64,000 bases of DNA from Enoplosus armatus (Eukaryota > Chordata > Actinopteri > Centrarchiformes > Enoplosidae): positions 12,864,833-12,928,832 of the forward strand of contig NC_092189.1 of the NCBI RefSeq assembly GCF_043641665.1. Reading direction: 5' to 3'. Shown here piece by piece: positions 1 to 13,449 of the stretch. A program made the translations under genes and the position numbers. Position 1 is the stretch's first letter; every line of letters begins with the position of its first letter. The notes under the pieces were generated by a model. The model saw only the letters and a program-made list of their open reading frames with translations, did no database searches and was not told the DNA's origin.

Positions 1-1568
1 TCCTCTACCACTTCTGTCCTTTCCTTTGCTCCTCTCCTTTCTTCTGTCCTCCTCATGCAGTCTTCTGTTTACACTTTCCTCTCTCTTTGGGCTGTGTAAT
101 GTCTCACCACTCTGTTCTTCCTCTCCTCTCGTCTTTTTACTTATGCATCTTCTGTCCTACCCTCTTCCTCTCCCTCTGCTGTGATCACCACCCACTCCTT
201 TAACCTGCTTCCGCTGCAGAGCAGTGAAGTGGAAGTGATGGTGGATTTCTGCCTAAAACTGTCTGCCGCGTTACTTAAATCAGGGAACAAACAATATTTG
301 TCTTGTCTTGCTTTCTCGCCCATCTCCCACTTCCTCACCAGGGTTGTATGAGGCCAGAAGTTGCCCAGGTTTCGATGGCAGGTGCACTCCTCTACTGCAG
401 AATCTTGATAATCTTACGACTAGGTCATATATTAATGCAGGCGTGTACAGTTAGTTTGATCAGGAATCTCAACACCGTATTCACATTAACATCTGACTGC
501 AGTGTAAAATCTGCTGCTCAAGATGAGTCCCACTGGTAAAAAGTTCTAGCTTGAATGTCGTCCTCTTTGGCTGCTTTGCGCTCCAGTCACTCTTGTGTCT
601 GGCCGTCCTGTCCTCAGGCCGGGCCCGGGCTGGTGACATGTTCCAGGCAGCTCGTCCTTCAGTGGCTGTGAGGAAGAGGAACTTGATTCAAGTCTGTCAG
701 CTGCAGGTCAAAGAGAGGAGAGGAAGAAGAGTACTTGCGAGAAGAAGATAAAGAAGAAAAATCACCAGAATTTTTTTTGTGTGTGAATGTGTTCAGTTTA
801 CCTATGTTTGCAAGGACCATGTCATTTATTGATTTATTTGTTTGATTATTTTACAGGGACTATAGATAAACAATGTTATTGCCAAGTAGGTTTACACATA
901 CAAGGAATTTTCTTTGGTATATTGTACATAACAATAAACATAGTAAGTAGAAAATATAAAGATAAAACGAAGTATAGAGAATAGTACATAAAAAATAAAT
1001 ATATAATAATATATAATAAGATATGAAAGATTATTATAAAAATGAATAACAAATAAGTATGATATGACTTAGCCATACAGTTTTGCGGAGGGATGTACAA
1101 AATATTTACATCTGCAAAAGTTCACAGTATGAAGTTTAAAGAATAATGTGCAAGATAGTAATCCAGAAGATATGTGTTAATATAATGCATTGAATCAGGT
1201 GTGTAGACTTTACATTAACGTGACTAATGTGCTATACAATGTCCTCCAAATGCTGCAATATGTGTGTGTGCATACAGCTGCAAATCAAACTTCACCTGCA
1301 AACTGCAAACAGCCACAAGTGTATGTTTTCGCCTTTTGGGATAAAACAAAGCTGGTTTGAAGGAGAAAAAAAAATCAAGTTTTACAAAATGATAAACCAT
1401 GATCAGGCACCACACCCTTTATTCTGCAGTTTTAAAAAAATGTCTAATTAAAGAGATTTCTTTTCTTCCTTCAGCCTTGCCTCTGATGCCTAAACGAAGA
1501 GAGGAGAGGCTTTTACTCATCTGCTGCTGTCTCCATCGCTCTCCTCCAGGCAGCCCACCCTTTTAATG

Positions 1569-1710
<142 letters not shown>

Positions 1711-1983
1711 CATGTGTGTGTTGTGCAGACTGTCCCAAGCTGACAGGGTACATGGATTCTCCATCCTGCTTGTATATAAAAAGAAAGCGAGGGCACTGAG
1801 CTCTGCCTACTTCATTTATATTCACACTCGTATCTACACACACGCTCACATACGCACGTACACACACACTTGCACGCACTGTATCTTTCACAGACATGCA
1901 CTCAGCAGTGTGAGGGTTAAATGTGAACGCATCAGCAAGGCAGGTTATTCCCTGCTCATCTCCCTGAGTGAAGTGTGTGTGTG

Positions 1984-2127
1984 TGTTGAGCAAGTGTTAA
2001 AGATGTAAAGTGCTTTAATGAAACCATGTTTATGTGTGTGCATGTGCATGCAGGTGATATCGATAATCTTTCAGCTATCAGTTATAGTATTTACAAAGCA
2101 TGGGAACAAAGTGTTCATAGATTTTAT

Positions 2128-2136
<9 letters not shown>
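1984..2136 (+). repeat. Duplicated block, copy 1
   Basis: About 150 bp nearly identical to 10290-10442 in the same orientation; about four mismatches were seen by eye. It ends in a GT tract in both copies. Confidence 0.85.

Positions 2137-2195
<59 letters not shown>
2132..2195 (+). repeat. (GT)n microsatellite
   Basis: Pure GT tract of about 64 bp. Confidence 0.98.
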
Positions 2196-2196
<1 letters not shown>

Positions 2197-2299
2197 TATG
2201 TATTTCATAGGGATTTCCCCCTCCTCATGCTGGGTGGCTGCTGGCCATGTCATCATGTTCAGAGCTGCCAATGGCCGTCACTGTCACTCTCGGGACTTG

Positions 2300-2301
<2 letters not shown>

Positions 2302-2357
<56 letters not shown>

Positions 2358-2396
2358 GAGAGAGAGAGAGAGCTGGGATGTGTGTGTGTGTGTGTG
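2302..2396 (+). repeat. Compound (GT)n(GA)n(GT)n microsatellite
   Basis: GT tract to 2340, GA tract to about 2372, then a short GT tract. Confidence 0.97.
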
Positions 2397-2553
2397 GATA
2401 GGTGGAGTGGAAATAGTGCAATACAGGGGCCTCAGTGGGAGTGGCAGCGTCAGATAAAGGCTTTTATTTGACACATTTAGTCTGTGAGGAGAGGCGTGCT
2501 TTGAGGCAGAGTGCATCACATGTGTTTGTGATATATATAGATATATAGACACA

Positions 2554-2556
<3 letters not shown>

Positions 2557-2617
<61 letters not shown>
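2557..2617 (+). repeat. Compound (TA)n(CA)n microsatellite
   Basis: About 25 TA units followed by CA units. Confidence 0.97.
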
Positions 2618-2618
<1 letters not shown>

Positions 2619-5600
2619 GTGATATACTGTACACACTGTGAACTTGGACAGCAGGACCCTCCGGTCGTCTTCCCGGTCTGCTGGATAATTCCCTCTCCAG
2701 GGAGCTGGTGTGAGCCATGTAGCACAGAGCAAAGTTCATGAAGTCACTTGTCAAAGTATAAATGCTGTCATATTGCCAGTTGGCTTTTATGTTTTACAAA
2801 ATATATTAACATATGAGTCTCAGTCCAAAACAGAAAAAAAAAAAGAAAAATAAAAAATCCAATGTGTTAAATAATAATCATCTGAAATTTAAGTGAAACC
2901 CACTGTATTAGAAATACACAACTTAGTTATCTTAAGTATTAAATAATGGGATTTGAGATACATTTTATTCTGAAAATGGATTACAAAAGAGTTCTCATGT
3001 TGCTATTTTCTCACGTATCTTTCTAAACATTATATAATGTACATACTATGATGACGAACTATTTAATCAGCGTTTACTCTGATTTCTCCAGTATTGTACA
3101 GTATGTGCTTTACGTGAATTAGGACTTGTGTTCAAATCAGCCACATTTGCCATCTCTATATCTTGTTGTTCCCTTCTCTGTCCCTTTGCTTATCATTTTA
3201 AAGCCTCCCTGGTTATGGTGTTATGGTATCAGTTTTCTCCACTGATTTGATATTATTTAAGAGTCTGAAAAGCACATCTGATGCCAGCTGGCTTGATGAT
3301 TTGTCTGGGGGTCATTTTTTTGTTCTGGGGTTTATGTCGGCCCATGCCATTATGGCAGATCAGGCCATACAAATTTATCGCTTGGTTTATGTGATGGCTC
3401 CAAGGCGACTTTTTGATACAATGAAAATGGAAAAGTATTGGTTTCTGTCTCAAGGCAGGTTGGCAAATAGGTCAAAGTAGCAAATGGGACGATATGAAAT
3501 CCATAAGTTACCCTCTGACAGTGATGTGGCTACAGTTTACGCCTTGGTTTAACAGATCTGTGAGGTTCTGGTTGTTTTGGTGGAACACAGGGAGCAAGAC
3601 ATACCGCTATTTTGTATTGTTTGATGCAGTAAACACAAAAAACATCCACTATTACAGGGTGACACGTGAATCATAAAACAAACAAACCATGAGGCGATTA
3701 ATCAAACATACATTCTTATATAATTTCTATAAAGTAACCCCGACTGTTACTACTTCAAAACCATTCAGCGACAAAAGATGAGCTGACTAAGGACAGCCTT
3801 CAGTTCAGATCGAAACAAAATATAACCAAACAAAAAGAACAATTTCAATGATATTTGAGAGGTAAATTTCAAACATATGGCCCGTAAAAGTCTGTAAACA
3901 ATGTCAAATGACATGGCCTTTTCTTCAGAAGTCACTGTTCTTGGCTTTGGACTGTATGTTATGACTGATGTCTTCAATAAGAGCTCAATATGATGTGAGA
4001 GGTGATCACATGCAACAGTGTTCCCCAGCTGGATTCAAACCAGGAACACTGCGTCTTTTCCCCCTAGGCTACCAGGACAGTTCACCCACAGTAAATGATT
4101 ATCATAATACAATAGTTAAGAAAGAAATATGTCTTACATATTGTGTGATTATGAGTAACATGAGGAGAACATATTTACAATGTAAGAAAACACTTAGAGG
4201 ATCATATCACACATATACATATAAGTCTGACTGCATATAAGCACAGGATAGAGCTTCGTGGAGGACAGCTCGACTATCACTGATGTCCAAAGACCAAATA
4301 AATCGACCTTCGCCCATTCTAATGCCAGAGCATAAACAAAACTTTGGAATTACTATTTTTGTTAATTCAGCAAGTTATGTCATGTGTTATATATTCCTTG
4401 GTCTGAAACTTGATAAATTTGCGCTGTACACATAATCACATTGTTGTCATGATGCTAATACAGGTGATTTTTCCAACAAAACACATATTGTATAAACTTT
4501 TTCTTCTCAAAATGATCTTGTATCTGTCTGCTAGTATTTGAAATATGCTTTGCTGTATCTTATGTGAAAGTAAACTTAATATCTCTGGGTTTTAGATTAA
4601 CGAGATTTTTTGGGGGGAGGAAATTGGACATTTTATAGACAACAAACAATTTTCTATTTCTTGATTAATCGAGAAAATAATTTGCAGATTTATTGATTGA
4701 GTGAAAGTAATAGTTAGTTGCTGTCCTAATGTGCAGTCGAAACTTTCTTGCACAAAATCAACTAACATTGAACGCTTGTGAGATGGTGGCATACGCATGC
4801 CCATCTGCTTTTTGTGTCTCCTTTTGTGTGTCTGCGTCCTCACCTGTGTGTGTAAGTGGTGCATCTGTCTGCGTGTGCACATGTTTGTGTTTGTGCATTT
4901 GTCTGCACGTTTGTCTGTGTGTGTTTGTGGACGTGTCTTTTCAGGACGAGGTGCGGGCTGCAGGCCAGCAGCAGCCTGAGTCAGGTGTGCAGCTGAGGTC
5001 AGCCGCTGACTGAGTCATGGTGACATAACACTGTACAGGGTGCAAACCTCTCAGTCAGAGCACTCTCTCTCACACACACGCACACCCCCATTGAGGGTCC
5101 TCACAAGTATAGAAAGACAAATGTGTGTGATCTTTTGGGAGTGTGTTGTCTCCTTGATGTCTGCTCACCGCCTTGTGTTTGATTTGTGGGCAAAAAGAGA
5201 ACTAATTTGCCCTCAGTTGGTGTTTCCTTCGAGGGTTCGCGCTCCATCTCTGCTTGATGCTGCTGCTTTTTTTATCTAAACTGTACAATGTTTGTCAATG
5301 TATATAAACTGGTAGTTTAACTATGTTTTTAGATATAAAGTAGTTAAGTAAATTTAAATGTGCAGTTTTAGTAATTTATTATTGTATTATTTACTTTATT
5401 TCACTATACATACATTTACAGACATTTTTATCAGTCTAAAGTTCACCTGTGTGTCTTTGGGAGAGGCTTGGTGACGCAGGGACGAGTCTCTGAACTGTCG
5501 CTGGCAAGCTGACCGCTAACATGCTAGCTAGTCGAGAACATCCCAGTGTTAGTCAGCCACAATTGTTCTCTAAGTTTCTGTACATCATATAATTAAAGAT

Positions 5601-6539
5601 TAAAGAGTTCTATTGGAGAGGGAAAAAAGATCTCCTTGAATCTAACTGCTTGCCAACTGTCAGCATGTTAGCTCAGTCTCTAATGAAACAATAAGTTCAA
5701 ACTTATTTGCACTGTCAACTTCTGTCTCATAACTGTCTGTAAGCTGTTCCTCTTTTGTCGAGTAATTTATACGCAGACAGACAAGGTTAAATAAATTAAG
5801 GACTCTCCAACTCTCCGTTCCACAAATGTCAGCACTGTCAACTCTTGCTATTAGTGAACTATGTGAATTTGCAGGTCAAAGTTCACCAAAGTTGAACTTG
5901 ACGAAAAACAATTGAGCATGATTAGCTTTGACCCCACTGAATGAATTGATTTTGCTGTAAATTCTTGCCAAAATGCTGGTGAACTTAATACGTATCTGAT
6001 CCTAAAGACTGAACTGTTATTTCATTCAAAGTTCACTGCCATGACAGTACAACGGGGGCAGCAGCCGGCTGATACTATCTGAAATATCATACAAAGGCAT
6101 AACCTCTTTATGGATCATCAACATTTCTGGTATCATAAAACCCCCCAAAGCAAAACACCATAAGTCGGCCCTGCTGCTTTTGGACTGCAGCAGCAACCTT
6201 TTCATGCTCCAGCTCTGACCTATTCCATGGGGCTCAACGCGCTGTATGTTCTGCCCCAGATAATTACTTCACATCTTGTTCTTTACGCTGTGATGCAAGC
6301 TAGGTCCAACCTATAGGAACTGCACTGATCTGTTTACATATATGGCTTGGATAACAGGAGGTTGGAGGTTTCAACTAGGCCAGTTCTGTGCTTCTAGACT
6401 TGTGCTTCATGCACCTTCTGTTCAATCAATTTGGGAAGTCTGACTAATGATACAAACTACATTATGTGACCTTAATTCAAACTGTTGACGCAGTGGATTG
6501 AAGTGACTTCTGTTGAAGGTTGCAGCCAATTCAGTTACT

Positions 6540-6860
6540 ACTTTTGAACTTGACAAAATCTCACCTGGTCCATTTAGTAGCTGTTTTGGAGCTTTCAATC
6601 ATATTATATGATCTTCAGTGGCAGATGGCGTTTGCCTGTTTGTCATGGAATTGCATGTTTTCTGAGCACTTCTCGTCCATGTTGGACGTTAAGGTGAGGT
6701 TATGTCAACTGTACTGTTTTCAAGGTCAAGAATGGACTTTGGAGCTCAACTTTTTGCTCAGACATTCTTGAATTCCTTAGAAACAGCTACTAAAAATACC
6801 TTGAGGTGAGGTTTCTGTGGTCAAAATTGAACTTTGAGGCTCTACATTTTGAAAACCATA
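6540..6860 (+). repeat. Diverged interspersed repeat, copy 1
   Basis: TTTAGTAGCTGTTTTGGAGC, TTTCAATCATATTATATGAT, CTTCA and AAGGTCAAGAATGGACTTTG recur in diverged form at 25225-25460. No coding potential. Confidence 0.5.
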
Positions 6861-8173
6861 TGTTTTTCTGGTAGCAATGAATTCTGCACATGAATGCTGG
6901 TAAACTGTTTATCCAGTTCTTATTCTTTGGAGGTTAAGCAATCTGAATCCAATCATCTTCTATTTAATTCAATTAGTAATGAGTGAGTAACCAATCCAGT
7001 ACTGGAGACAGATCCACCTATAGCATACTTTGGTTCACTGTTGAAACAGTCGAGTGCTGAGAGGGACAAGAGTCGTTCCAGGAGAGGAGCTACGCTATGG
7101 AACACTTTATTATTCATGAGTGTTCATGTTCATGTGAGTGCACCTGGAAATATGAAATGTAAAGCCACACCTGCCTCTCAACCCAACTGTGAGTATATAG
7201 ATAGATTCAAACACACACACAGACAGTCGAAAATGTGTGCATGCAAACATACGCACACGCGAGTTTGTGGCCAATATTAAAATTTCATGCTAAATGAGAA
7301 CTGTATTAATCTGATGAAATACACACTTCTGACCTGTTACTCAATTTATTATTATGTGTTATTATTTTTGGACCAATCACTGACCACTGGGCACTGACCT
7401 GTATTTTAAGTTATGTTTTTCCCCACTTGTTTTGTGGCTCGTGATTGTTGATTATTTCAAGTGGACTTGCAAGTGGAAAAGTTGCGTCTGTAAATTGTAT
7501 GTCTGCTTTCTTTCAGAGCTGAGGAGATCAAAGGTGCCTGGAAGGAGTTTCAACAACTTTCAACAAAATGCGCAGTCATCATAATGTGATTCAGTTTACT
7601 GAAGTAATTCTGTCCTAAAATCAATAAATGAACATTTTCCGTCCAAACATGCTAATATCTGTGATAAAACACCAACTTTAAATATACGATCTTTTCGTAA
7701 AATAATTGCAATTATACTTTTGTATGTTTTAAGTAAATTATCTGCTTAACTGCTTTCCTCTCAAGTGTCCTCCTCTTCATCTTCCTCGCTCGTCTCTGAG
7801 CAGGGAACGTGACTGTGTCACAGGAACATGCTGGATTGTGTAACGCTGTCGTATTTCTTCAACAGTACATGTGTGTCGGGTCCAGGACTGTCAGATTGTT
7901 GTGGCCTCTGGATTATGTGCAGTGCTGAATCTTCTTTGCCCGCAGTAAAGATGACATGAGAGGCTTTATGTGGATGAGGGCTGCCACAGAGACAGTGCAG
8001 CCATGCATGTACACACCACCCTGCTCACCCTGAGCCCTATAAGACCGTTTTAAAGTTTGATCAACCTACATACTTGCATTTGAATGGTTGAAATCATATG
8101 CTCTAAGGTGGATTTTCCACATCACAAAAAGTTATACAGCATCTAATGGTTTCCAATACGAACACTTAACCCT

Positions 8174-8198
8174 TTCTGATTCTGATTCTGATTCTGAT
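8174..8198 (+). repeat. (TTCTGA)4 tandem repeat
   Basis: Four exact 6-bp units. Confidence 0.9.
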
Positions 8199-9452
8199 AG
8201 TATTCGGATAAGGACAGTATACATACTGAACATGAACATTTCCTCACTTCCTAGACTTCCAAAAGTTTGGGGGGCAGACCTGGGGCTCTCACAGAAGCCC
8301 ACCTTCCTTTCTGATGATGCAGAAAACAAAATGAGGCAGGATGTAGCAGAGCAGCAGGGACAGTCAGAAGCAGCATGGAGACATGCTCTGAGGCGGTGGG
8401 CTCCGTCAGAACATTTAATTGAGTTCAGCCGTGATAAGATTCCTGCAATTTTTCCAACATTTTTCTCCCACCCATTGGGAGCTCAGCAGGGGTTCATGTG
8501 CCTGTTAATGAGATGAGAGGAGAGTGACAGGGGTATATGTATAGGAAAGAAACAGTAAAAGTAGGAAGAGGAGCACTGAGAGGAGATAAGAGGAGCAGGC
8601 ACATAAATGGAGCACAAGAAGGAGAGTAAGAGTGCAAATAAAGGAGACAAAGGGGCAGCAGCAACAGGAAAATTAAAAACAGATAAAGATAGATGATGAG
8701 ATGCGTTCATCACCACACATCCGGGAGGTCCCATCATGCTGATTCTGCCCCACCGGAGCAAGACAATGACCAGCTGTGACAGGCTACCAGTCTGGAAGTT
8801 AGAAAGCCCCGTCTCCTACTGTCAAGTAGGACACAAATGTCCCCTAGTGATATGAATTCCTAATGCAGTGGGGGAATCGGCCACTCCACCGGGGCACACT
8901 GTCTCTGACTATGCTGCCTGGAGGCAAACAAACACACTGTTAGATGAGAGGGAGGCTGGTGAGGAGGCTCTTTGGAGAGGAGTAGACCAAACAAACTTAA
9001 TCCACTAAAATGATATACAATATGATGATGCAGCTGTTGGGAAATAGATGCAGATGTTGTGAGTTTGCTGTCTCCTCAAGTGAGTGTGTGTTTGTGTGTT
9101 TAGCGTAGTGAGGATACATCACATGCACATATGGAGCTGTGTTCAACAAATGGTTCATTAGATTATGATGACAGAGTGCTTCGGCTCTGATAGATATCAG
9201 ATTATCATTGCTGTAGGAAGTGATTTGATGAATGCAAACGTGAAACACACACTGACTACCAGACTTGTATGCATTATATTTAAATGTGACCAAATGACAA
9301 AAATCCCCTGAAGTGAAGATTCAGAGAGTTTATATGTATCAGAGAATATCTCAAGTTTTTTTTATGGTTATTTTATCTTTCAGGAAGCTGTTGTTTTCAG
9401 TTTACACTAGTATCTGAGTAAGATTAATTTGTATTGACTTGAAACTGGGGTT

Positions 9453-9538
9453 CAAGGATAGAGGGTGCTGTGTGCTGTACAGATTGTAAAGCCCCTTGAG
9501 GCATATTGGGGACATTGGACTATATAAATAAAATTGAC
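9453..9538 (+). mobile_element. Fish interspersed repeat tail, copy A
   Basis: AAGGATAGAGG, TGTACAGATTGTAAAGCCCC, TTGAGGCA and the closing ATATAAATAAAATTGAC form a 3' tail seen very often in fish genomes. A second copy is at 19491-19607. The element class is not assigned. Confidence 0.6.
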
Positions 9539-10289
9539 CCTCACACTCACACAGGTGTTTTCACTTACTTTGATTTGGGCTGGTCAGGTTGAAGTAGGGC
9601 GGAGCTATGCTGGAAGTATGTGAGGTATCTTAACACTCTACCTACTGATGTCACATTCATGTCACATTGGATGGATGGCAGAGGTAAGATTCAAGACTGT
9701 GTATGGTTGTAGAGTTGATTGTGTGAGGGTTTGAAATACTGTGCATTGACAATGTTGCACTATATCCAGGAAATTTGGGTTCAATTACCTCGAACGATCA
9801 GTTCGTCCGGTCGGCTGGCTGACGTGAGTCTTGTATAGAAGCCTTTTCCATATAATTAAAAGAATACTCCACAGATTTAGCATTGCACGCCTCATGATGG
9901 ACAGTTTAAAAAAAGGGTAGAAATCAAAGCAGCAGAACCAGAGGTATCGTCTTTTTTATTCCATGCATTTTCTGATAAGTTAAGATAACTCTGAGGACTT
10001 CCCCTCAAAGCGCAAAGTCGTACTGAAGCTTCCAGAAATATCTGAGTTTCCCATTCTTAATTATGACTTGGGTGCTTAAGTGAACTATTTTTACAAATTT
10101 TAAACTGGTAATTACAATGACTCCCATCTGACATGGATTATTGTTGCCTAATTAAAAAAAAGAAAGAAAAATGGAAGGTGGAAAATCAATCTAAAATCTC
10201 AATGCTGTGCTTTGCAAAATGGTTGCCATGAGTGTAGAAACATCCAAAACCAACAGTATGGGCTTTTAAAAGACCTTTGAGCAAGTTTA

Positions 10290-10442
10290 TGTTGAGCAAG
10301 TGTTAAAGATGTAAAGTGCTTTAATGAAACCATGTTTATGTGTGTGCATGTGCATGCAGGTAATATCGATAATCTTTCAGCTATCAGTTATAGTATTTAC
10401 AAAACATGGGAACAAAGTGTTCATAGATTTTATCCTTTGAGT
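10290..10442 (+). repeat. Duplicated block, copy 2
   Basis: Same sequence as 1984-2136, 8.3 kb away, also running into a GT repeat. Confidence 0.85.
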
Positions 10443-10903
10443 GTGTGTGTGTGTGTGTGTTTGCTGGCTGGCTCTTCAGAGCCCCACAGTGAGCTCTAAG
10501 TAGCTGTGATTAAATTTGGCCTCCCTCTGCTCCTCTCCATTGCTTTTAGGATGCAGAGATAATGTTCATTAGGAGAGACGGGCGGGGACTTTGGGAGGCG
10601 GAGGCTCGCATGTTGCTAAAGTGTGGCTGTAATGGGGAGTGATGGGAGGGTAATACAATTTGGTTGCATTTGGAGCTGTGACTGGGGGTTAATTTCATGG
10701 AGTGTGTGTGCATGAATGTATGAACCGTAAAATGCCTCCGTTGCATGAGGGAGGGAGTGAGGACAAAGTTCAGGTGAGAGTTAGACACTGTGTTCCTGCT
10801 TCTTCTCTTGACTGCACATGTCTGAGGAGTCACATATTACACAGCATTTGTTCAGACGCTGGTTGCTTTGCTCATTCTCTCGGGAACACTGTCTGTGTGA
10901 TGC

Positions 10904-11637
10904 TTAAAGGAATAGTTTCACATTTTGGGAAATATGCTTCTTTGCGTTCTTGCTGAGAGTTAGGTGAGTAGATTGATACCACTCTCATTTCTGTTAAATA
11001 TGAAGCTGGAGACAGAACCAGTCCTTTCAGCAAGAGCCCCAAAAAGACATACGTTTACGTTCAAGTGTAATAATAGTAGTTATTAATAATAATAATGAGT
11101 GATTTCGAAATAGTTGTTTATGTTTCCCTAAACCTAACCAAGTCATTTTTGTGCCTAAACCTAACCAAATCTTATCCATAGCGTTGTTTACCCACAGCAT
11201 AAAACTGATTTATTTTTCAACAGTGATTTATAACAGTTTGGGAATAACACAGACAAATGATGTCCTGCGGAAAGGAGCATCAGATCAGAAAATGCTTGTG
11301 TCATTTAATGTGGAGGACTTTGTGCTTTGTGGAGTCTCTGCTGGTTGCCTGGCAACCTCACGGCGGCAATAAGACTCAACGAAGTCACTGCTCCCGGCCA
11401 AGAAATAGTCCGGCACATGACCCCCTGTAAGACCACAATGTGTCATTTTTGTTTTATTTAATGGATTAAACAAACGAGTCATAACGTGTTGATTAGTGAG
11501 CTTTAGAGGTGCACTGCTAAGCTAAGCTAAGCGGCTGCTGGCTCTTGCCTCAGACATGAGAGTGGTATCTATCTTCTCATCTAACTCTCAGTAAGACAGT
11601 GAAAGCGTATTTCCCAAAATGCTGAACTATTTCTTTC
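10904..11637. mobile_element. Long-TIR MITE
   Basis: The left end (10904-10988) and right end (11556-11637) are inverted copies about 80 bp long: AAAGGAATAGTTTCA... and the complement of ...TGAACTATTTCTTT. Both share ATTTTGGGAAATA, GAGAGTTAG and GATACCACTCTCAT. The interior has no coding capacity. The layout fits a non-autonomous DNA transposon common in fish; the family name is not assigned. Confidence 0.8.
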
Positions 11638-11996
11638 ACAGTCTCCTCACCTTTTTCTCCACTTTGAATATATTATCTTTTTCTGAGAAATCACCACAGT
11701 CCTCCATGAAAAGTTTTACTGCAAATTCATCCTTTCCCTTCTCTTCTTCACAAGTTTTGATGGGCAACCTCATTTTATTTCCCCATTTATACTTTTTTTC
11801 TTTGCTATCTTCCTCCTCCTCCTCCTCCACCTCTCTGTCCATGCAATGAAAAATAATTAGCTGGAGTCATTTTGCGAAGCACATTTAAGGCCATGTCTTC
11901 CTGCTGCCCTCTCTTCTGCTCACATCACCAAAGGGACCTCTGGGGTAGTTTTACCGCATTGACGTGTGCAGACTGAGGAGGCCTGCAGCCTTTCCA

Positions 11997-11999
11997 CTC

Positions 12000-12057
<58 letters not shown>
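11997..12057 (+). repeat. (CA)n microsatellite
   Basis: CA tract with one AA interruption. Confidence 0.97.
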
Positions 12058-12059
<2 letters not shown>

Positions 12060-12889
12060 CTCTTTTCCTCTGTGATGCCTGATCAGACCCATGAACCACC
12101 AGCTGAGGCTGCTTCACCACATCATGAGTGTGCGATTAAGAGTATCCTCTTGTTGATCTATTTCACAGTTTGACTCTATGTAACCTGACAGGCTCAAGTT
12201 GGTCGGCAAAGGCACATTTCATTAGCAGTTATTGTTTTATTGTCATCACCATGTTATCACCTTTTGATTACAGGACCGTGTTTCTGGGTCTATGCTGCTG
12301 AAGTGTTCTTGAGCAAGACACCAGCTGTATTGTTGTCCTGTAGCTGGCCCTGACCTTTGACCTCCCTGTGGTGATGACCCATAGGGATCAATAACATACC
12401 ACATTCACTTGATTATTTTTGTTTCAAATAATGGGCTGCCCAGACCTAAAGGTTTTTATGCTTCCTGTGTGAGATGTCATGACCACCACACCTACATCAA
12501 CCCCCACAGCCTCTCCCTTCACAGCCTCAGTGAGGGAACAAACTGAACCACAATGTGCTTAATGCAGATAACAAGGCCTTTACTGACTCAAACTTCAGTG
12601 TTTGGGTTTAAGGATTTTTATTTTCTCACCAGTTAACTGCTTGCAGAATTGAAAGAGATCAAGTTTTTCATTTTGTAGTTTGAGACACTTAAGCTTCCTG
12701 TAGCTGCTCCCTTCTGAGATTCATAAAAGTGTGTTTTAATTAACTTAAAGAAAATCTTAAATGAAGGCTCCTTTGATTGGAGAAGATAAGGTTGGTTTCT
12801 ATGGCTGCTGGGTATTAAATGTCTTCCCTTGGGGGATTTCTGACTGTTATCACTTCCTGTTTGTTGTCATGTCAAACTGTGTCGATCAA

Positions 12890-13397
12890 GACGGCAGAGA
12901 GTGAAACTGACGCCCGACGGGGGAGCGCACTGGGCGGGCAGGGCGATGTGAGGAACCGGGGCGCTTAAATCTTTTATCTGAAGAATGGCCGCTTCGGCGA
13001 TAACGGGATTGGCGTATCCCCACTAGCTCCTGACCCATATTCCCGAGGAAAACGTTGTTTGCTTCGCTCAAGAAGAATTAAGGGGGACTCTGTTCTCTAC
13101 AGCCGGTTTCCGCTGCGCGCAATCACAGCTCCAGGACCAGCGGTGGAGTCGGTGCGCTCTGGCAGAAAGCGTCCAGCCTCCTCATCTGTGGGCTCAGACA
13201 GCAGCCAGTGCTCCTCTCCATGCCTCCGAGCCTCCGCTACCGGAATCCCCTGCAATGAAACCGCTATAATCCAGCCTGCTTTTTTATTTTTGTGTCACTC
13301 ATCACTTACTTCACATCGAGGGCAGAAAAGAGGAAAACACACGCGAGAAACACTCTTTAAGTTTTTGTGTGTCTGTCGCACTGGCGGGGAGGAAACG
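12890..13397 (+). promoter_or_regulatory. GC/CpG-rich promoter and 5'UTR zone of the beta gene
   Basis: Clearly richer in G+C and CpG than its surroundings, with a GC box GGGCGGG at 12932-12938. The sequence runs directly into the start codon at 13398. The transcription start cannot be fixed by eye. An open frame across 13059-13397 is in frame with the gene but has no ATG, so it is taken as 5'UTR. Confidence 0.5.
13220..13269 (+). promoter_or_regulatory. Two overlapping uORFs in the beta 5'UTR
   Basis: uORF 1 is 13220-13258 (12 codons plus TGA). uORF 2 starts inside the stop of uORF 1 at 13255 (ATGA overlap) and encodes MKPL before TAA at 13267-13269. Both lie 130-180 nt upstream of the main ATG. 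If transcribed, they would probably lower or regulate translation. Confidence 0.4.
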
Positions 13398-13449
13398 ATG
13401 GCAGCCCCGGTGAAAGCAGCATTGGCTCTCCTGGTTCTCACCGTGGCAA
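13398..13449 (+). CDS. Beta subunit exon 1 (signal peptide)
   Basis: Encodes [17 protein letters not shown] plus one base of the next codon (phase 1), ending at donor GTGAGT. The ATG is in good context (A at -3, G at +4). The frame stays open upstream to about 13059, but no in-frame ATG occurs there, so 13398 is the start. Confidence 0.85.

Larger units (their letters stand above)
2618..10289. other. Upstream intergenic sequence without recognised genes
   Basis: AT-rich non-coding sequence with the repeats listed separately. No open frame here resembles a known protein. A short acceptor-bounded frame at 4943-5014 ends in a stop but was not accepted as an exon. Confidence 0.6.

Noticed and set aside
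4020..4085. tRNA-like or tRNA-SINE segment (GATTCAAACC)
   Set aside because: A single B-box-like word without a convincing A box or cloverleaf.
4943..5014. Possible terminal exon (TTTTCAG then DEVRAAGQQQPESG and a stop)
   Set aside because: No upstream exon, no known protein match, and only 72 bases; the acceptor is a chance TTTTCAG in a T-rich region.
13059..13397. N-terminal extension of the beta protein in frame with the ATG at 13398
   Set aside because: No in-frame ATG upstream, sequence is GC-rich and unlike a receptor, and the signal peptide begins at 13398.
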